A DNA stretch of 64,000 nt from Takakia lepidozioides (taxonomy: Eukaryota > Streptophyta > Takakiopsida > Takakiales > Takakiaceae). The stretch is from positions 70,988,001 to 71,052,000 of the forward strand of contig CM060733.1 in assembly GCA_030704615.1 (NCBI GenBank). Reading direction: 5' to 3'. The translations under genes and the position numbers were made by a program. The notes under the pieces are model-generated. The model saw only the letters and a program-made list of their open reading frames with translations. It did no database searches and was not told the DNA's origin. Positions 10,590 through 21,893 of this stretch are shown here, in pieces (position 1 is the stretch's first letter; each line of letters begins with the position of its first letter).

Positions 10590-11851
10590 ATGTCGGGACC
10601 CCGGACGCGCCGGACGCGATGACCCTCCTGCGACTGCAGCGCCGCGCAAGCGCCCGGCCCAAAAATTGCGACGTCGGCCCATCGCTGCCGCGCCGCTCCG
10701 GTGACGCTTCGCCTGCTTGCAATTCCGCCACGTCGCTACTGTTGGGGATGACCCGCCAGCGAGCTGGGGGTTGCGACGCCCGGGCGTTGCACTTATCCTT
10801 TGCGACGTTCCTGCAAGGCTGCGACTGTCGGGAATCGCAACAACACCCCCTCACACTTAGGCGCGTGGGGAGGGTTGTGCTGGGTTTGCGACGTCCAGAC
10901 GTCGCCGAAATGCCACAATGGCGAGGTTGCGATTCCCCACATCGCATGCCTGCTGGGGCGACGCTCCTGCAGGGCCGCGACGTTGGGGAGTCGCAAGGAT
11001 GTCATTCCCCCTTGGCCGCCACGTGGCGAGGGCACGCCACCTCGGGGGGGGGGGGGTTGCGACTGCTAGAAGTCGCCCATCAGCGGTAATGCGATGGGCC
11101 TGCAACGTCCGGGAGTTGCAGAGAGGCCCTATTTAGTGTCTCTTTGCAAAGGTCATGGCAGAGGTCAGGGTCAATTGATCCCCTTCTTCCAATCTTTATA
11201 GTGCTCCTTCTCTCTTGTTGTATAACAGGGCCAGAGTTCTTTCTACCACCATTGGTGCCGATCCCAGCAAACTTGACGGCCGCCACCACGTCCTCCTCTT
11301 CATCCCCTTAGGTGGGATGATGATTTTTTGCACATGCACATGATTTTATTTTATTCCGTTCCCAAGCCATATGCTTAATGACAGCGTTTGTAATGCGTGT
11401 GCAAATTTTGGGAGTGAACAAAAATCATTTGGACTGAAAACCATATTTTCTTCCCTCATTTGCACTCCCAAGTTGAGTTCTTTTCAACTTCAAGCACTCT
11501 CCATAGAAAGTTCCGCAATAGTGAGTGAAGGATTTTTATTTTATTTTTTTATTTTTTGGTCCAATTTTTTCCATGGATGTAGTGGTCTAGGGTTTGTATT
11601 CAAAAAACAAAATAGAGCTAAAACAAAAATCATTACGTAGGACAAATCCGCAATCATAGATATTGTAAATGCAGGGGGTTGCGACCTCCAGGGGTCGCCT
11701 TACGACGGCATTGCAATGCCCCAACAGGTCTGCGACGGCGGGGAATCGCAATATCGCCTTTTCTGTGTCTTTGCAAAGGTCATGGCAGAGGCCAAGCTGA
11801 ATGGATCCATTGTTGCAAATCTTTTTAGTCCTCCTTTTGTGCTACAATATA
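10590..11851 (+). repeat. GC-rich direct repeats, possible LTR or TRIM remnants
   Basis: A block starting GGGGGTTGCGAC near 11063 and ending TATAACA near 11227 recurs at about 11674-11851 with the same start, the same TTTGCAAAGGTCATGGCAGAG core and the same TATAACA end. A longer left unit may begin at 10590 with TGTCGGGACCCC after a G-run. After the first copy comes ATTGGTGCCGATCCCAGC, which resembles a primer-binding site (TGGTGCCGA). This suggests LTRs of a very short retrotransposon or a truncated copia-like element, but no coding sequence supports it. Confidence 0.4.
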
Positions 11852-12348
11852 ACATGTATATCCTGCATGTGGGAGACCGTGATCAACCCGGGCGGCCTTA
11901 TTGTTAAAGACAAAGGGCAGGAAGAGGGGGTGGGGACACTAGGAAAGGAAAAGGGAAGGGCCATGGGATTAGAGGGTTGAGGATAGATTGCTTTGGCAAT
12001 GGCTTTAGCAACATTGTTATCTTTCACACCAATTTCGAAGATTCTTTCTGTTGCATCGAGATCATGGTAACCAAATTGATTGAAGGGTTTCCAGGGGTAA
12101 GTCTTGGTCAGCACTTGTAGAACAAGAACCATGTCTTCCAACATTCTTGCCCTCGTACAAAAACTCAACAATCCTAGAGTCACTTTTTCGAGTCACAGCT
12201 TCACTACGCCACACCTACAAAGGATTTTTTTTCATGGATTTTTCATTAAGCAATCATAGAAATAAGCTACATGCATGTACATGTACAATCAATCGAAAGG
12301 ATGGGTACAATTCTGTGCGAGAATTATTATGTAGCTTTGATTACGTGT
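11852..12348. other. Unassigned sequence downstream of tnp2 copy a
   Basis: An open frame on minus (12183-11842) contains KTYPWKPFNQFGYHDLDATE, which I do not recognise. It may be a chance frame or the last exon of an unrelated host fragment. No TIR of the CACTA element is visible. Confidence 0.25.
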
Positions 12349-15058
12349 CTAATCAACTTGAACATCATCATCCGGAGCTTCTTCATCCTCATCAAGCTGC
12401 AAATCTTCTTGCTCATCAGAGTCATTGTCATAAATGGCCTGGTCACCAAAATGCACATCTGAATCATCTTCCACCTCGGTTTCAATGACCATGTCTTCAT
12501 CTTCTTCTCCAACATCCGCATCTGATGGAGCCTCATCATATAGGGTCCGGGGCGTCATCATTATCTTGTACCCCCTCTATCCAACCTTGGCCAACATCAG
12601 CGTCATCATGACCAGTCTCTTCCTCCTCCGCATCTGCCTCGCCCCATGTAGATCCCCGACCCTGATAGATACGTCTTCCTCTTGGCTGAGCATGCACAAC
12701 CACTTTCCAATTTCCTGATCCGGAGAAGAAAACTTGCTCCATGTCTGAAGGCCATGAAAAAGGCTCATCGGAGGGACGATGAGTAGACTCTATCTGTATT
12801 GACGTGCATGAAACCACACTCGTCTTCCACTATTGTTGCGGATGGCCCCACAAGATGTGGCTGGAACCACCTTGCCTTGAAGATAAGAGGCTGGTGCCTT
12901 GTATACTGAAGTTGGAGTATGCTCTCAAGCTCTCCATAATAGTTGAGTGTGCTCATGGTAGGTCGTGTATCTCCCCTGCCCCACACGGAGTCTTGCCAAT
13001 ATGAGGCACACAAGCCAGAATCAAATGTTGTTTTGCGCTTCATGTCAAGAGCACGAATGCGGAAATGACAACCATGAACCCAAACAGCCGTATATGAGGT
13101 TGCAAATTGAGAGGGGCCCCTTGCAATGTCTTGCACCAAATTTGAAATCACCTCACCTTTCGCAATGCTATCCTCTACTTCAGTTTGAAGCCAATGACGG
13201 AATAAACTTAGAGGCTGCAATTCCATGGGCAATTTTTGTGAAGGCACATTCCTACGCCGGCCCCTTGCTCGCGGAGCGCGTGTAGTCGCCCTTGCATGGT
13301 TCCGCCTCCACGCAACCGTCTCCTCCTGTCGTTGCTGAACAAGGTTATTGTATCTTGCATCCCACTCATGTATGGATGGGGTGTTCAACAGTATGAACTC
13401 ATGCGCTTGGTTAATCACCATGATGGATAATTTTACCCTCTTTGAATTTTTGGGCAAAACAATGTCCTTGGTTCGTACATCCTCATCTTCCTTCCACATC
13501 GGAGGGGCTTCCTTATCCACCCTTGTCACTCCATGCAGTAGAACATAACCTCTTGCAATGTATAACCCTCTGCCATGCTACCCTCCTGGTGTGCCATTTG
13601 TCTTACATGTGCTTTCAAAGTCTTCATGTATCGCTCAAGGTAGTACATCCACCGAGAATGCACATGGCCGGCAATTGAAGCCTCTTCCACTAAGTGCACT
13701 ACCAAGTGCACTTGGATGTCAAAGAAGGAGGGAGGAAGGAGCATCTCCAACATACACATGACCACCGCCGCCTCCTTCTTCATGCGTGGAAAGTCTGCTT
13801 CCTCCAGCTCTTTGGAGCAAATCCACCGGAACAATGCTCCCAATCTATAGACTGTCTTGCAAACCTCAGGAGTAATGTCCCACGTAGTGCAATGGGCAAG
13901 ATGTCTTGCAATAGATTGTGATAGTCATGAGACTTCAAACCATGGACCCCGTCTTCGTTGAACTTCATACGGAGGGATGACCCATAATCAGTTGGTGTTC
14001 GGACAGCTCCTATGGTGGCTATCACTTTCTTGTATTCCTCATTTGTCCATTGCCAAGGTGCGCGCCTATACTTCCACCGTACAACACCCTTTGGGTCCAC
14101 ACCATTTTCTTCGGCCCATAGATGGGGCATGCGACCCTGCTTCTCAAGTTCCTTTCTAACACCGAGAGAATCTCATTTCGCAGCCACTCCCTTCTTTGCC
14201 GGCGTGCCATGAAGAACACGAAAAAGGGACGAGCAAACATTCTTCTCAATATGCATGGGATGACGAATCTTCAGGTCCTACACATATCCCCACCCACAAA
14301 TTCTTACACGTCTATTTTGTCGTGAAAGTGACAATGGATATCATACAAAACATGCAATATCACATGCATGCATAGCAATATTGATGGTGTTTTTGTGGAT
14401 TATGTACCGCCCAATATGACAACTCGTAGAAGATTGAAAGTCGCTTCATGCCGGGCACCTCCACTTCACCAGACCCCTCCGGATGGGCCTCCTTCCATCG
14501 GTCTTCCCAAAAGTGCCTGGATGGTGTCACAGGTGGGGGACGTAACTCCACTTTGTCATCAAACAAGTGTTTGTCTCTTCTTCTCCAATGATGGCTCATA
14601 GGAAGAAACTTGCGGTAGTTGGGATACACCATCTTGCAAAGATTGCTGGAGCTTTGTGCATCAAGTTCATCGCCACAATGCAGGCATGCGTGGTACCCTT
14701 TAGTGCTCAACCCCGAGCAAACAGTAAGTCCTGTAGACATTCCGCCACATTAGGAAAGACAAAAAGTTTCCATGTGCATCTACCCCACTACGGTGCAGAA
14801 GACTGTCGCCGCTACTTCAATCAATCCCAATCCTCATCAATATCCCTTGACAGGTAAATGTACACGGGTTTCTCGTGGGGAACATAATATACCTGGATAA
14901 TCATGCATTGTCCAAAGCAAGATGTCTCTCATCTGAAAAGATTGTCCGGCCATAGGGTCAAGTGAAGCATCCAATGTCGGGACCCCCCTCCATAGCGTCC
15001 TTCAGTTCATCAACTAGAGGTCGCAAGTACGTGTCCATGTCTTTCACTTGTTTTTTCC
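12349..15058 (-). pseudogene. CACTA transposase tnp2, copy a: C-terminal piece
   Basis: From 15058 downward: MDTYLRPLVDEL, the zinc-cluster stretch YHACLHCGDEL with HWRRRDKHLFDD (14740-14360), a core region with SLRMKFNEDGVHGLKSHDYH (14130-13780), the DUF4218-like block MLLPPSFFDIQVHLVVHLVE and SRWMYYLERYMKTLK (13843-13526), the DUF4216-like block YYGELESILQLQY and LIFKARWFQPH (13529-12765), and an acidic tail ending at the stop at 12349. This is the order of En/Spm TNPD/tnp2 transposases, which bind TIRs and cut and join DNA. Frames change repeatedly. The piece begins exactly at a splice acceptor (CATAG at 15063-15059), whose donor lies on the opposite strand at 16528. Confidence 0.87.
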
Positions 15059-15548
15059 CTATGAGACATTCACACCATTAATTGTTTCAATGCTCCACCA
15101 TGCTAATTATACTTCATAATGAATGACACATCTGGGGGCTGCTATTTCATGAGCGGCATGAGCATGAGCGGAAAAAAAAGAAGCATGAGCAGACCATTGT
15201 AAGTCCACGGAAATAGGGTTAGGAGGCACGGAAATAGGGTCATGTGAAGTTGGAATGTGGCACCAGTGGACTTGAAATGCAACATTTTATTGCATTTACT
15301 TGCCGAAAATGGCTAAGTCCCAGATCTGACTGGGCCCGGAACTAGAAAAATGGCGCCGAATTTCCGATTTTGGTGCCAGTCAGATCTGGGACTTAGCCAT
15401 TTTAGGCCCCGAACTAGAAAAATGGCGTTTTTTTTTTTTTCGTTTTTTTTTTTCGGTGCCATTTTACCAGTTCGGGGCCGAAAATGGCTAAGGTCCCAGA
15501 TCTGACTGGGCCCGGAACTGGAAAAATGGCGCCGAATTTCCAATTTTG
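15059..15548. repeat. Former tnp2 intron plus palindromic repeat unit
   Basis: 15059-15300 is the acceptor-side part of the split tnp2 intron, with a short CATGAGC/GCGGCATGAGC cluster (about 15139-15200) that also occurs at 16645-16720. From 15302 a fold-back unit begins: GGCTAAGTCCCAGATCTGAC faces its own reverse complement around T-rich centres (15425-15455). It is an additional unit outside the left inverted arm. Confidence 0.6.
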
Positions 15549-15833
15549 GCGCCAGCCACCCTAGGGACTTAGCCATTTTCGGCCCCAAACTGGAAAAATG
15601 GCGCCATTTTTCCAGTTCGGGCCCGAAAATGGCTAAGTCCTAGATCTGATAGGGCGCGGAACTGGAAAAATGGTGCCGAATTTCCAGTTGCGGTTCCAAC
15701 CATCGTAGGACTTAGCCATTTTCGGGGCCCGGAACTGGAAAAATGGCGCCATTTTTCCATTTCGGGGCCGAAAATGGCTAAGTCCCAGATCTGACTGGGC
15801 CCCGAACTGGAAAAATGCCGCCGAATTTCCGAT
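15549..15833 (+). repeat. Left arm of long inverted repeat
   Basis: This stretch is nearly identical to the reverse complement of 21608-21893, including the unique markers CAGCCACCCTAGGGACTTAG and GCGGTTCCAACCATCG in the same relative order. It is built of internally palindromic segments around AGATCTGACTGGG and TGGCGCC. The arm meets the middle piece of tnp2 directly at about 15826. Confidence 0.85.
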
Positions 15834-16527
15834 TTATTGCGGACTACATCCTTGCCCGACATTTGAAGCCGAGAATGCCACGATCAAGAAAAGAGGCAAG
15901 AGCAGCCTTGGATGCTGTGGGGATGGGCTATAAGATTTTTCATGCATGTCCATGTGATAGAACCCTGTACTACGGAGATGATGTGAAACTCACCAAGTGT
16001 CCAAAGTGCAACAAAGACCGATATCGGGATGATGTTCACGGGAAGAAATCTCCGCGCAAGGTATACCCGCGCCACAATACAATTGTATATTGCATTCTAC
16101 CTTTTTGCAACCGCTACAAGACGTAAGGTTTTACTTAGAGATATGAATGACACTGATTATGATATGGGGCCGACATGGGGATGGTGCCAGAAAATGCACT
16201 ACTTTCCAATCATCCCGCGACTGCAGGCACACTACCGAAGCCCCTCATTGGCACAACTGATGAGATGACACGCCTTGCATCGGAGCCCTCCGGGAAAGGT
16301 GTGCGGACCACAAGATTCACAAGCATGGAGGCATACAGAAGAGATGTGGCCTTTTCTCTTGGAGGACCCACGACATGTCCGCCTCGGCTTCTCCTCGGAT
16401 GGGGTCAACCCATACTCTGTCCACTCATGTAGTCATTCCACTTGGCCGGTGACCATGGTGAATTACAACATCCCTCCGTATCTTTCAATAAAAAAAGGCC
16501 ATATCATGTTGGCTGCCATTGTACCGG
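15826..16527 (+). pseudogene. CACTA transposase tnp2, copy a: middle piece, inverted
   Basis: On the plus strand this encodes RKEARAALDAVGMGYKIFHA, then CPCDRTLYYGDD and CPKCNKDRY, the pre-core YFPIIPRLQAHYRSPSLAQL block, HVRLGFSSDGVNPYS and STWPVTMVNYNIPPYLS. In an intact copy (41.8-40.4 kb) these lie between the N-terminal SRLSATLLLLN block and the VYLQPLVDEL block. Here the first is on minus at 21.9-22.3 kb and the second on minus below 15.06 kb. The piece ends IVPG at a donor (GGTGAGTG, intron from 16528). The frame has at least two breaks. The inversion is described separately. Confidence 0.85.
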
Positions 16528-16985
16528 GTGAGTGTTCCCATTTCATGCTTATTATTTCTTTGGATTTTACATTAATCTTCTTCTCTTTGGCGCAATTCCG
16601 ATGGAAAATTGATGAGTGACGTAATCATGCAGTAAGATGTGTGAGGTTAGCTATTTCATGAGCATAAGCGGCATGAGCGGCATGAGCGGAGTAGTAAGAC
16701 AATCGGTTTTCATGAGCAGAAGTACAAATATCAAAAATAAAAAAACAATAAAAAACATTAATTTAATGCAATGTGTCAGGAAAAACAAATATATTATTCG
16801 GCCCCATGAAGGGAAAATTGTAGTTTTGACAGTTGTGCTCATGATATTTCGTCTTCCGCTCATGCCAATTCCCAGCGACATGTGCAAATATGGCGCCGAA
16901 TTTCGCGGTAATAGGGTCCGTAACCTGAAAAAACGGCGACGTATTTCGCGGTAATAGGTCTCTCTGGCGAAAAATGGTGCCGAAT
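16528..16985 (+). other. Donor-side part of split tnp2 intron
   Basis: The sequence is AT-rich, followed by a GCATGAGCGGCATGAGC cluster (16645-16720). Short GGCGCCGAATTTC motifs from 16889 onward share the vocabulary of the satellite further right. No coding signal is seen. Confidence 0.5.
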
Positions 16986-18260
16986 TCCGCGGCTATAGGT
17001 CCCCTCATGACAGGTAATTCGGCGCCATTTTTGTTCCCCCTCGCCAATTTGTGACAATGGGAACCAACGTGTATGCAAGCTCGGGTGAGGTCAGGGAAAC
17101 GGTGCAACACATAGAACTGCTTGGCATTACAAACAGACATGCAGTGTGGTGGTTCTTTGCAATGCGCACACTTAAATGTGGAGTTTGGAACCTTCTCCTG
17201 AGCTCGAAATGGTTGATGAGCTGTGTCTATCCAATCGGTCTCGTTCCTGTGACCTCTGGATTTAAAGTGGAAGCAAGTTGAGGAGAAACACCGCAACGCG
17301 CCCGCACAAACAACGTAGCGCACCGGAAACCATCGAGCATCTTCATGCCGGTGGTTTTGGTAACGCACCAAGGATGACCGTCATGTTTTCTATCCATATC
17401 TGTCAACATTCCGGACGCCCTCGAGTAGTCCGCCCGAGGAGGGAACTCAAAGAAGATATTACCGTCGACGTCGGCGGGAAAGCATGTAACCGATTTAATT
17501 GCGAACTTGCTGTAGTCCAGCCCGGCCAGCTCCGACCGGTGTCCCTCCAGGTGAAGCCCTCGCAGAATTTCAAGAATAGATCGAACTGCGGTGCTCGTGC
17601 TGGGAATATGACTCCCTCCTCCACTAACGTCCATTGAGGACTTGCCTGATCTCCAGGACGATCTCGGAACTTCCATGACCTCGTCTGAGTCGGACAGGTT
17701 GTGAACAACCCGGTTCTCGCTCGTCTTCATGGATGGGTTCGGCTCTGGATTTACTTCGTTGCGGACTTCTCTCTTTGAGGTAGCCACTCTCTGATTCGCG
17801 GATTGTTTCGTGGAAGGCACCAGGATAGAAGGTGCATTTGGCGGGCAAATGAAGTCCCCAACAGCCCTATATATGACGCTGTCCGATGGTGGAACTCGCC
17901 ATTCCCTGCCATCGCCGAAATCATCGTGGAGCACAACAATACTCTCGACAACAAGGCCGTTTGAGTCCTTCTTTTCCTCCTCCAAAAAAACCGACCCCGG
18001 TTTTCAGGTGGTATCGAACGCACAGATATTTCTCCATCACCCGGTAGATGTCCCCTCTGCACGGAAATGAAGCTCTATGCTCGTGAGGAGGGCAGTACAC
18101 TGCAGCGCTCGGGTTTTCCGCCATGGGAGATGTGCACACAAGACTGCCAAGATGGCGTGCGGGGAAGCTCCCTGGTAGAAGGGGGATGCAGCGATGGGAA
18201 GGAATGCGGTGCCGATTTGTCCGAGCAACGAAGCCTGATCCAAATCCAGGGAGCCAACTA
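16986..18260 (-). pseudogene. Unidentified Cys/His zinc-finger-like protein, broken
   Basis: The longest frame (17985-17227) starts MEEEKKDSNGLVVESIVVLH and runs through an acidic serine-rich region. Its continuation in another frame (about 17300-17020) has a Cys/His cluster: FKCAHCKEPPHCMSVC, then RACIHVGSHCHKLARG. C-x2-C and C-x3-C followed by a C...HxxxH end resembles WRKY/GCM/FLYWCH-type zinc folds, as found in some transposon-derived plant proteins, but the match is only by pattern. Upstream (18243-18037) another frame contains a plausible N-terminus (LLGQIGTAFLPIAASPFYQG). At least two frameshifts are needed. It sits inside the inverted interval that was once a tnp2 intron, so it is probably a passenger or nested element. 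Confidence 0.45.
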
Positions 18261-18379
18261 TCTCAAAAATCCACAGTCAGAGTGTTAATGAACCTTGTCT
18301 CCGGAATGCGGCCCCTGATCTTTGCGCAATAACTGCCAACGGTATGCAGTCAGAAAGTGGGGGGCCGTCTGGATGATGT

Positions 18380-20480
18380 CGGCTGAAGGGGAGAAGCCGG
18401 CACCGTGCCGTCACATTACTACCCCCGAATGGAAATTCGGCACCCAATATCCAACAGGGGCCGCACGGATGAAGTTGTCTGGGGCAGAGATGCCGGCACC
18501 TGTCCGACAGAAAACATCCCCCGGATGGAAATTCAGCACCGAATTTCCATTCGGATCCACCCAAATGAAGTCTTGTCGGGGGGTCAGGCCGAAAACTGGC
18601 CGACATAAAAACCTCCGCGGATGGAAAAACAGCGCCGAATTTCCATCCGAGGCCATTCGGATGCCGTCGGCTCGGGGGAAAGGCCGTCATCTGGCCCTCA
18701 CATTACAACCCCCGGACGGAAATTCGGCACCGAATATACAACAGGGGAAGCCCGGATGAGGTCGCCTCGGGCGCAGAGGCCAGCGCGTGTGCGACAGTGA
18801 ATATCCCTTGGATGGAGATTCGGCGCCGAATTTCCATCCGGGCCCCCCCAAAGGAAGTCGTGTCGAGGGGTCAGGCCGAAAACTGGCCGGCATAAAAACA
18901 TCGCCAGATGGAAAAACGGCGTCGAATTTCCATCCGAGGCCTTTCGGATGCAGTCGGCTCGGGGGAAAAGCCGCCATCTGGCCCTCACATTGCAACCCCC
19001 GGACGGAAATTCGGCACCGAATATACAACAGGGGAAGCCCGGATGAAGTCGCCTCGGGCGAAGAGGCCGGCGCGTGTGCGACAGAGAATATCCCCTGGAT
19101 GGAGATTCGGCGCCGAATTTCCATCCGGGCCCCCCCAAAGGAAGTCGTGTCGGGGGGTCAGGCCGAAAACTGGCCGGCATAAAAACATCCCCAGATGGAA
19201 AAACGGCGCCGAATTTCCATCCGGGGCCATTCCAATGCAGTCGGGGAGGGGGCAGAGGCCGGCACCTGGCCGTCACATTTCAACCCCCGGACGGAAATTT
19301 GGCACCGAATATCCAACAGGGGACGCCCGGATGAAGTCGCCTCGGGTGTAGAGGCCGGCACGTGTTCGACAGAGAGCATCCCCTGGATTGAGATTCGGCG
19401 CCGAATTTCCATCCGGGCCCCCCCAAAGGAAGTCGTGTCGGGGGGTCAGACCGAAAACTGGTCGACATAAAAACCTCCCCAGATGGAAAAACGGCGCCGA
19501 ATTTCAATCCGGGGCCGTTCCAATGCAGTCGGGGAGGGGGGAGAGGCCGGCACCTGGCCGTCATATTTCAACCCCCGGACGGAAATTCGGCACCGAATAT
19601 CCAACAGAGCGGCGGAGAGGCCGGCACCTCTCCGATAGAGACCATCCCCCGGATGGAAATTCGGCGCTGAATTTCCATCGGGGCCCCCTCAAACGAAGTC
19701 GTAAAAACCTCCCCAGATGGAAAAACGGCGCCGAATTTCCATCCGGGGCCGTTCCAATGCAGTCGGGGAGGGGGGAGAGGCCAGCACCTGGCCGTCATAT
19801 TTCAACCCCCGGACGGAAATTCGGCACCGAAACAGAGCGGCGGAGAGGCCGGCACCTCTCCGACAGAGACCATCCCCCGGATGGAAATTCGGAAATTCGG
19901 CGCCGAATTTCCATTGGGGCCCCCTCAAAGGAAGTCGCAGAAACCTCCCAGAATGGAAAAACGGCGCCGAATTTCCGTCCGAGGCTGTTCCGATTTGCCT
20001 CTAGCAGTGAAGGATTCCAAGAAAAATCCGAAAAATCAATCGGACACGCTCAGAATTACCTGCAGGAAGGTAATTCAGCGCTTCGAAATTCCTGGCGAAT
20101 GGAAATTCGGCGCCGAATATCCATACGCCAGCGATCCGACTTACCTGCTGGATGGAAATTCGGCGCCGGATTTCCATCCATCCGGGATTCAAGTTACCTG
20201 CAGGATGGAAATTCGGCGCCGGATCTCCATCCATCCGCTCTCCGACCAACCTTGCGGATGGAAATCCGACGCCGGATTTCCATCCATCCGCCTCCGAATT
20301 ACCTTCTTGAGGGAAATTTTGAGCGCCGACCTACCTGGCGGATGGAAATCCGGCGCCGGATTTCCATCCATCCGCTCTTCGAATTACCTGCATGATGGAA
20401 ATTTTGCGTGCCGACCTAGCTGGCGGATGGAAATCCAGCGCCGGATTTCCATCCATCCGCTCTTCGAATTACCTGCATGA
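18380..20480 (+). repeat. Palindromic satellite with higher-order period
   Basis: This array is dominated by a perfect or near-perfect palindrome whose half is GGATGGAAATTCGG, centred on GGCGCC. In the left part a composite unit recurs: the marker CACATT(T/A)CAACCCCCGGACGG appears near 18697, 18984, 19272, 19558 and 19793, giving spacings of about 288, 288, 286 and 235. The right part (20090-20480) has simpler units ending in CATCCATCCGC and GAATTACCTGCATGA. Long open frames here (for example 19388-20395) are by-products of repetition. Confidence 0.88.
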
Positions 20481-20579
20481 CTGGAAAAATGGCGCCGAAT
20501 TCCGATTTTGGTGCAAGTCAGATCTGGCACTTAGCCATTTTCGGCCCCGAAATGGAAAAACGGCGCCGAAAATAAAATT

Positions 20580-20620
<41 letters not shown>

Positions 20621-21140
20621 GCCATTTTTCCAGTTCAGGGCCGAAAACGGCTCAGTCCCAGATCTGACTGGCACCCAAAATCGGAAATTCGGCGCCATTT
20701 TTCCAGTCATGCAGGTAATTCGAAGAGCGGATCGATGGAAATCCGGTGCCGGATTTTCATCCATCCGCTCTTCGAATTACCTGCATGACGGAAATTTTGC
20801 GCGCCGACTTACCTGGCGGATGGAAATCCGGCGCTGGATTTCCATCCATCCGCTCTTCGAATTACCTGCATGACCGGAAAAATGGCGCCGAATTTCCGAT
20901 TTTGGTGCCAGTCAGATCTGGGACTTAGCCATTTTCGGCCCCGAAATGGAAAAATGGCGCCGAAAAAAAAAACCAACGAAAAAAAAAAAAAAAAAAAAAA
21001 AAAACGCCATTTGTCCAGTTCGGGGCCGAAAACGGCTAAGTCCCAGATCTGACTGGCACCCAAAATCGGAAATTCGGCGCCATTTTTCCATTTCTGGGCC
21101 CAGTCAGATCTGGGACTTAGCCATTTTCGGCCCCGAAATG

Positions 21141-21176
<36 letters not shown>

Positions 21177-21504
21177 AAACGCCAATTTTCGAGTTCGGGG
21201 CCGAAAACGGTTTAGTCCCAGATCTGACTGGCACCCAAAATCGGAAATTCGGCGCCATTTTTCCAGTTCTGGGCCCAGTCAGATCTGGGACTTAGCCATT
21301 TTAGGCCCCGAACTGGAAAAATGGGGCCGAAAAAAATAAATTTTAAGAAAAAAAACGCCATTTTTCCAGTTTGGGGTCGAAAACGGCTAAGTCCCAGATC
21401 TGACTGGCACCCAAAATCGGAAATTCGGCGCCATTTTTTCAGTTCGGGGCAAGTCAGATCTGGGACTTAGCCATTTCAGGCCCCGAACTGGAAAAATGGC
21501 GCCG

Positions 21505-21550
<46 letters not shown>

Positions 21551-21607
21551 GGCCATTTTTCCAGTTCGGGGCCGAAAACGGCTAAGTCCCAGATCTGGCT
21601 GGCACCC
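20481..21607. repeat. Tandem fold-back units with poly(A) centres
   Basis: At least five successive hairpin units have arms reading GCCAGTCAGATCTGGGACTT then AGCCATTTTCGGCCCCGAA on one side and the reverse complement on the other. Their centres are A-runs at about 20581-20619, 20979-21003, 21145-21174, 21326-21355 and 21506-21549. The units are in head-to-tail order. Sequence outside the A-runs is highly conserved between units, suggesting recent amplification or homogenisation. Confidence 0.85.
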
Positions 21608-21893
21608 AAAATCGGAAATTCGGCGCCATTTTTCCAGTTCGGGGCCCAGTTCGATCTGGGACTTAGCCATTTTCGGCCCCGAAATGGAAAAATGGCGCCA
21701 TTTTTCGAGTTCTGGGCCCCGAAAATGGCTAAGTCCCTTCGATGGTTGGAACCGCAACTGGAAATTTGGCACCATTTTTCCAGTTCTGCGCCCTATCAGA
21801 TCTGGGACTTAGCCATTTTTGGCCCCGAACTGGAAAAATGGCGCCATTTTTCCAGTTCGGGGCCGAAAATGGCTAAGTCCCTAGGGTGGCTGG
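21608..21893 (-). repeat. Right arm of long inverted repeat
   Basis: This is the reverse complement of 15549-15833 with few differences, marked by CTAGGGTGGCTGGCACC at its outer end and CGATGGTTGGAACCGC inside. Its outer end (21893) adjoins the N-terminal piece of tnp2. The two arms enclose about 5.8 kb. Confidence 0.85.

Noticed and set aside
10510-11136. Arg/Pro-rich open frames on both strands
   Set aside because: GC-rich repeat DNA with few stops in every frame; no conserved motif.
19388-20395. 335-residue open frame
   Set aside because: It lies wholly in the palindromic satellite; its protein is a repeat of KFGAEF/GNSAPN-type translations of the same DNA motif in several frames.
15826-21893. 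Mutator-type element with long TIRs and a 9-bp duplication (ATAATGCGGA versus TTATTGCGGA at the arm edges)
   Set aside because: The interval between the arms contains part of the tnp2 gene itself, which an inversion explains; the short flanking similarity is imperfect and removing it would break the reading frame.
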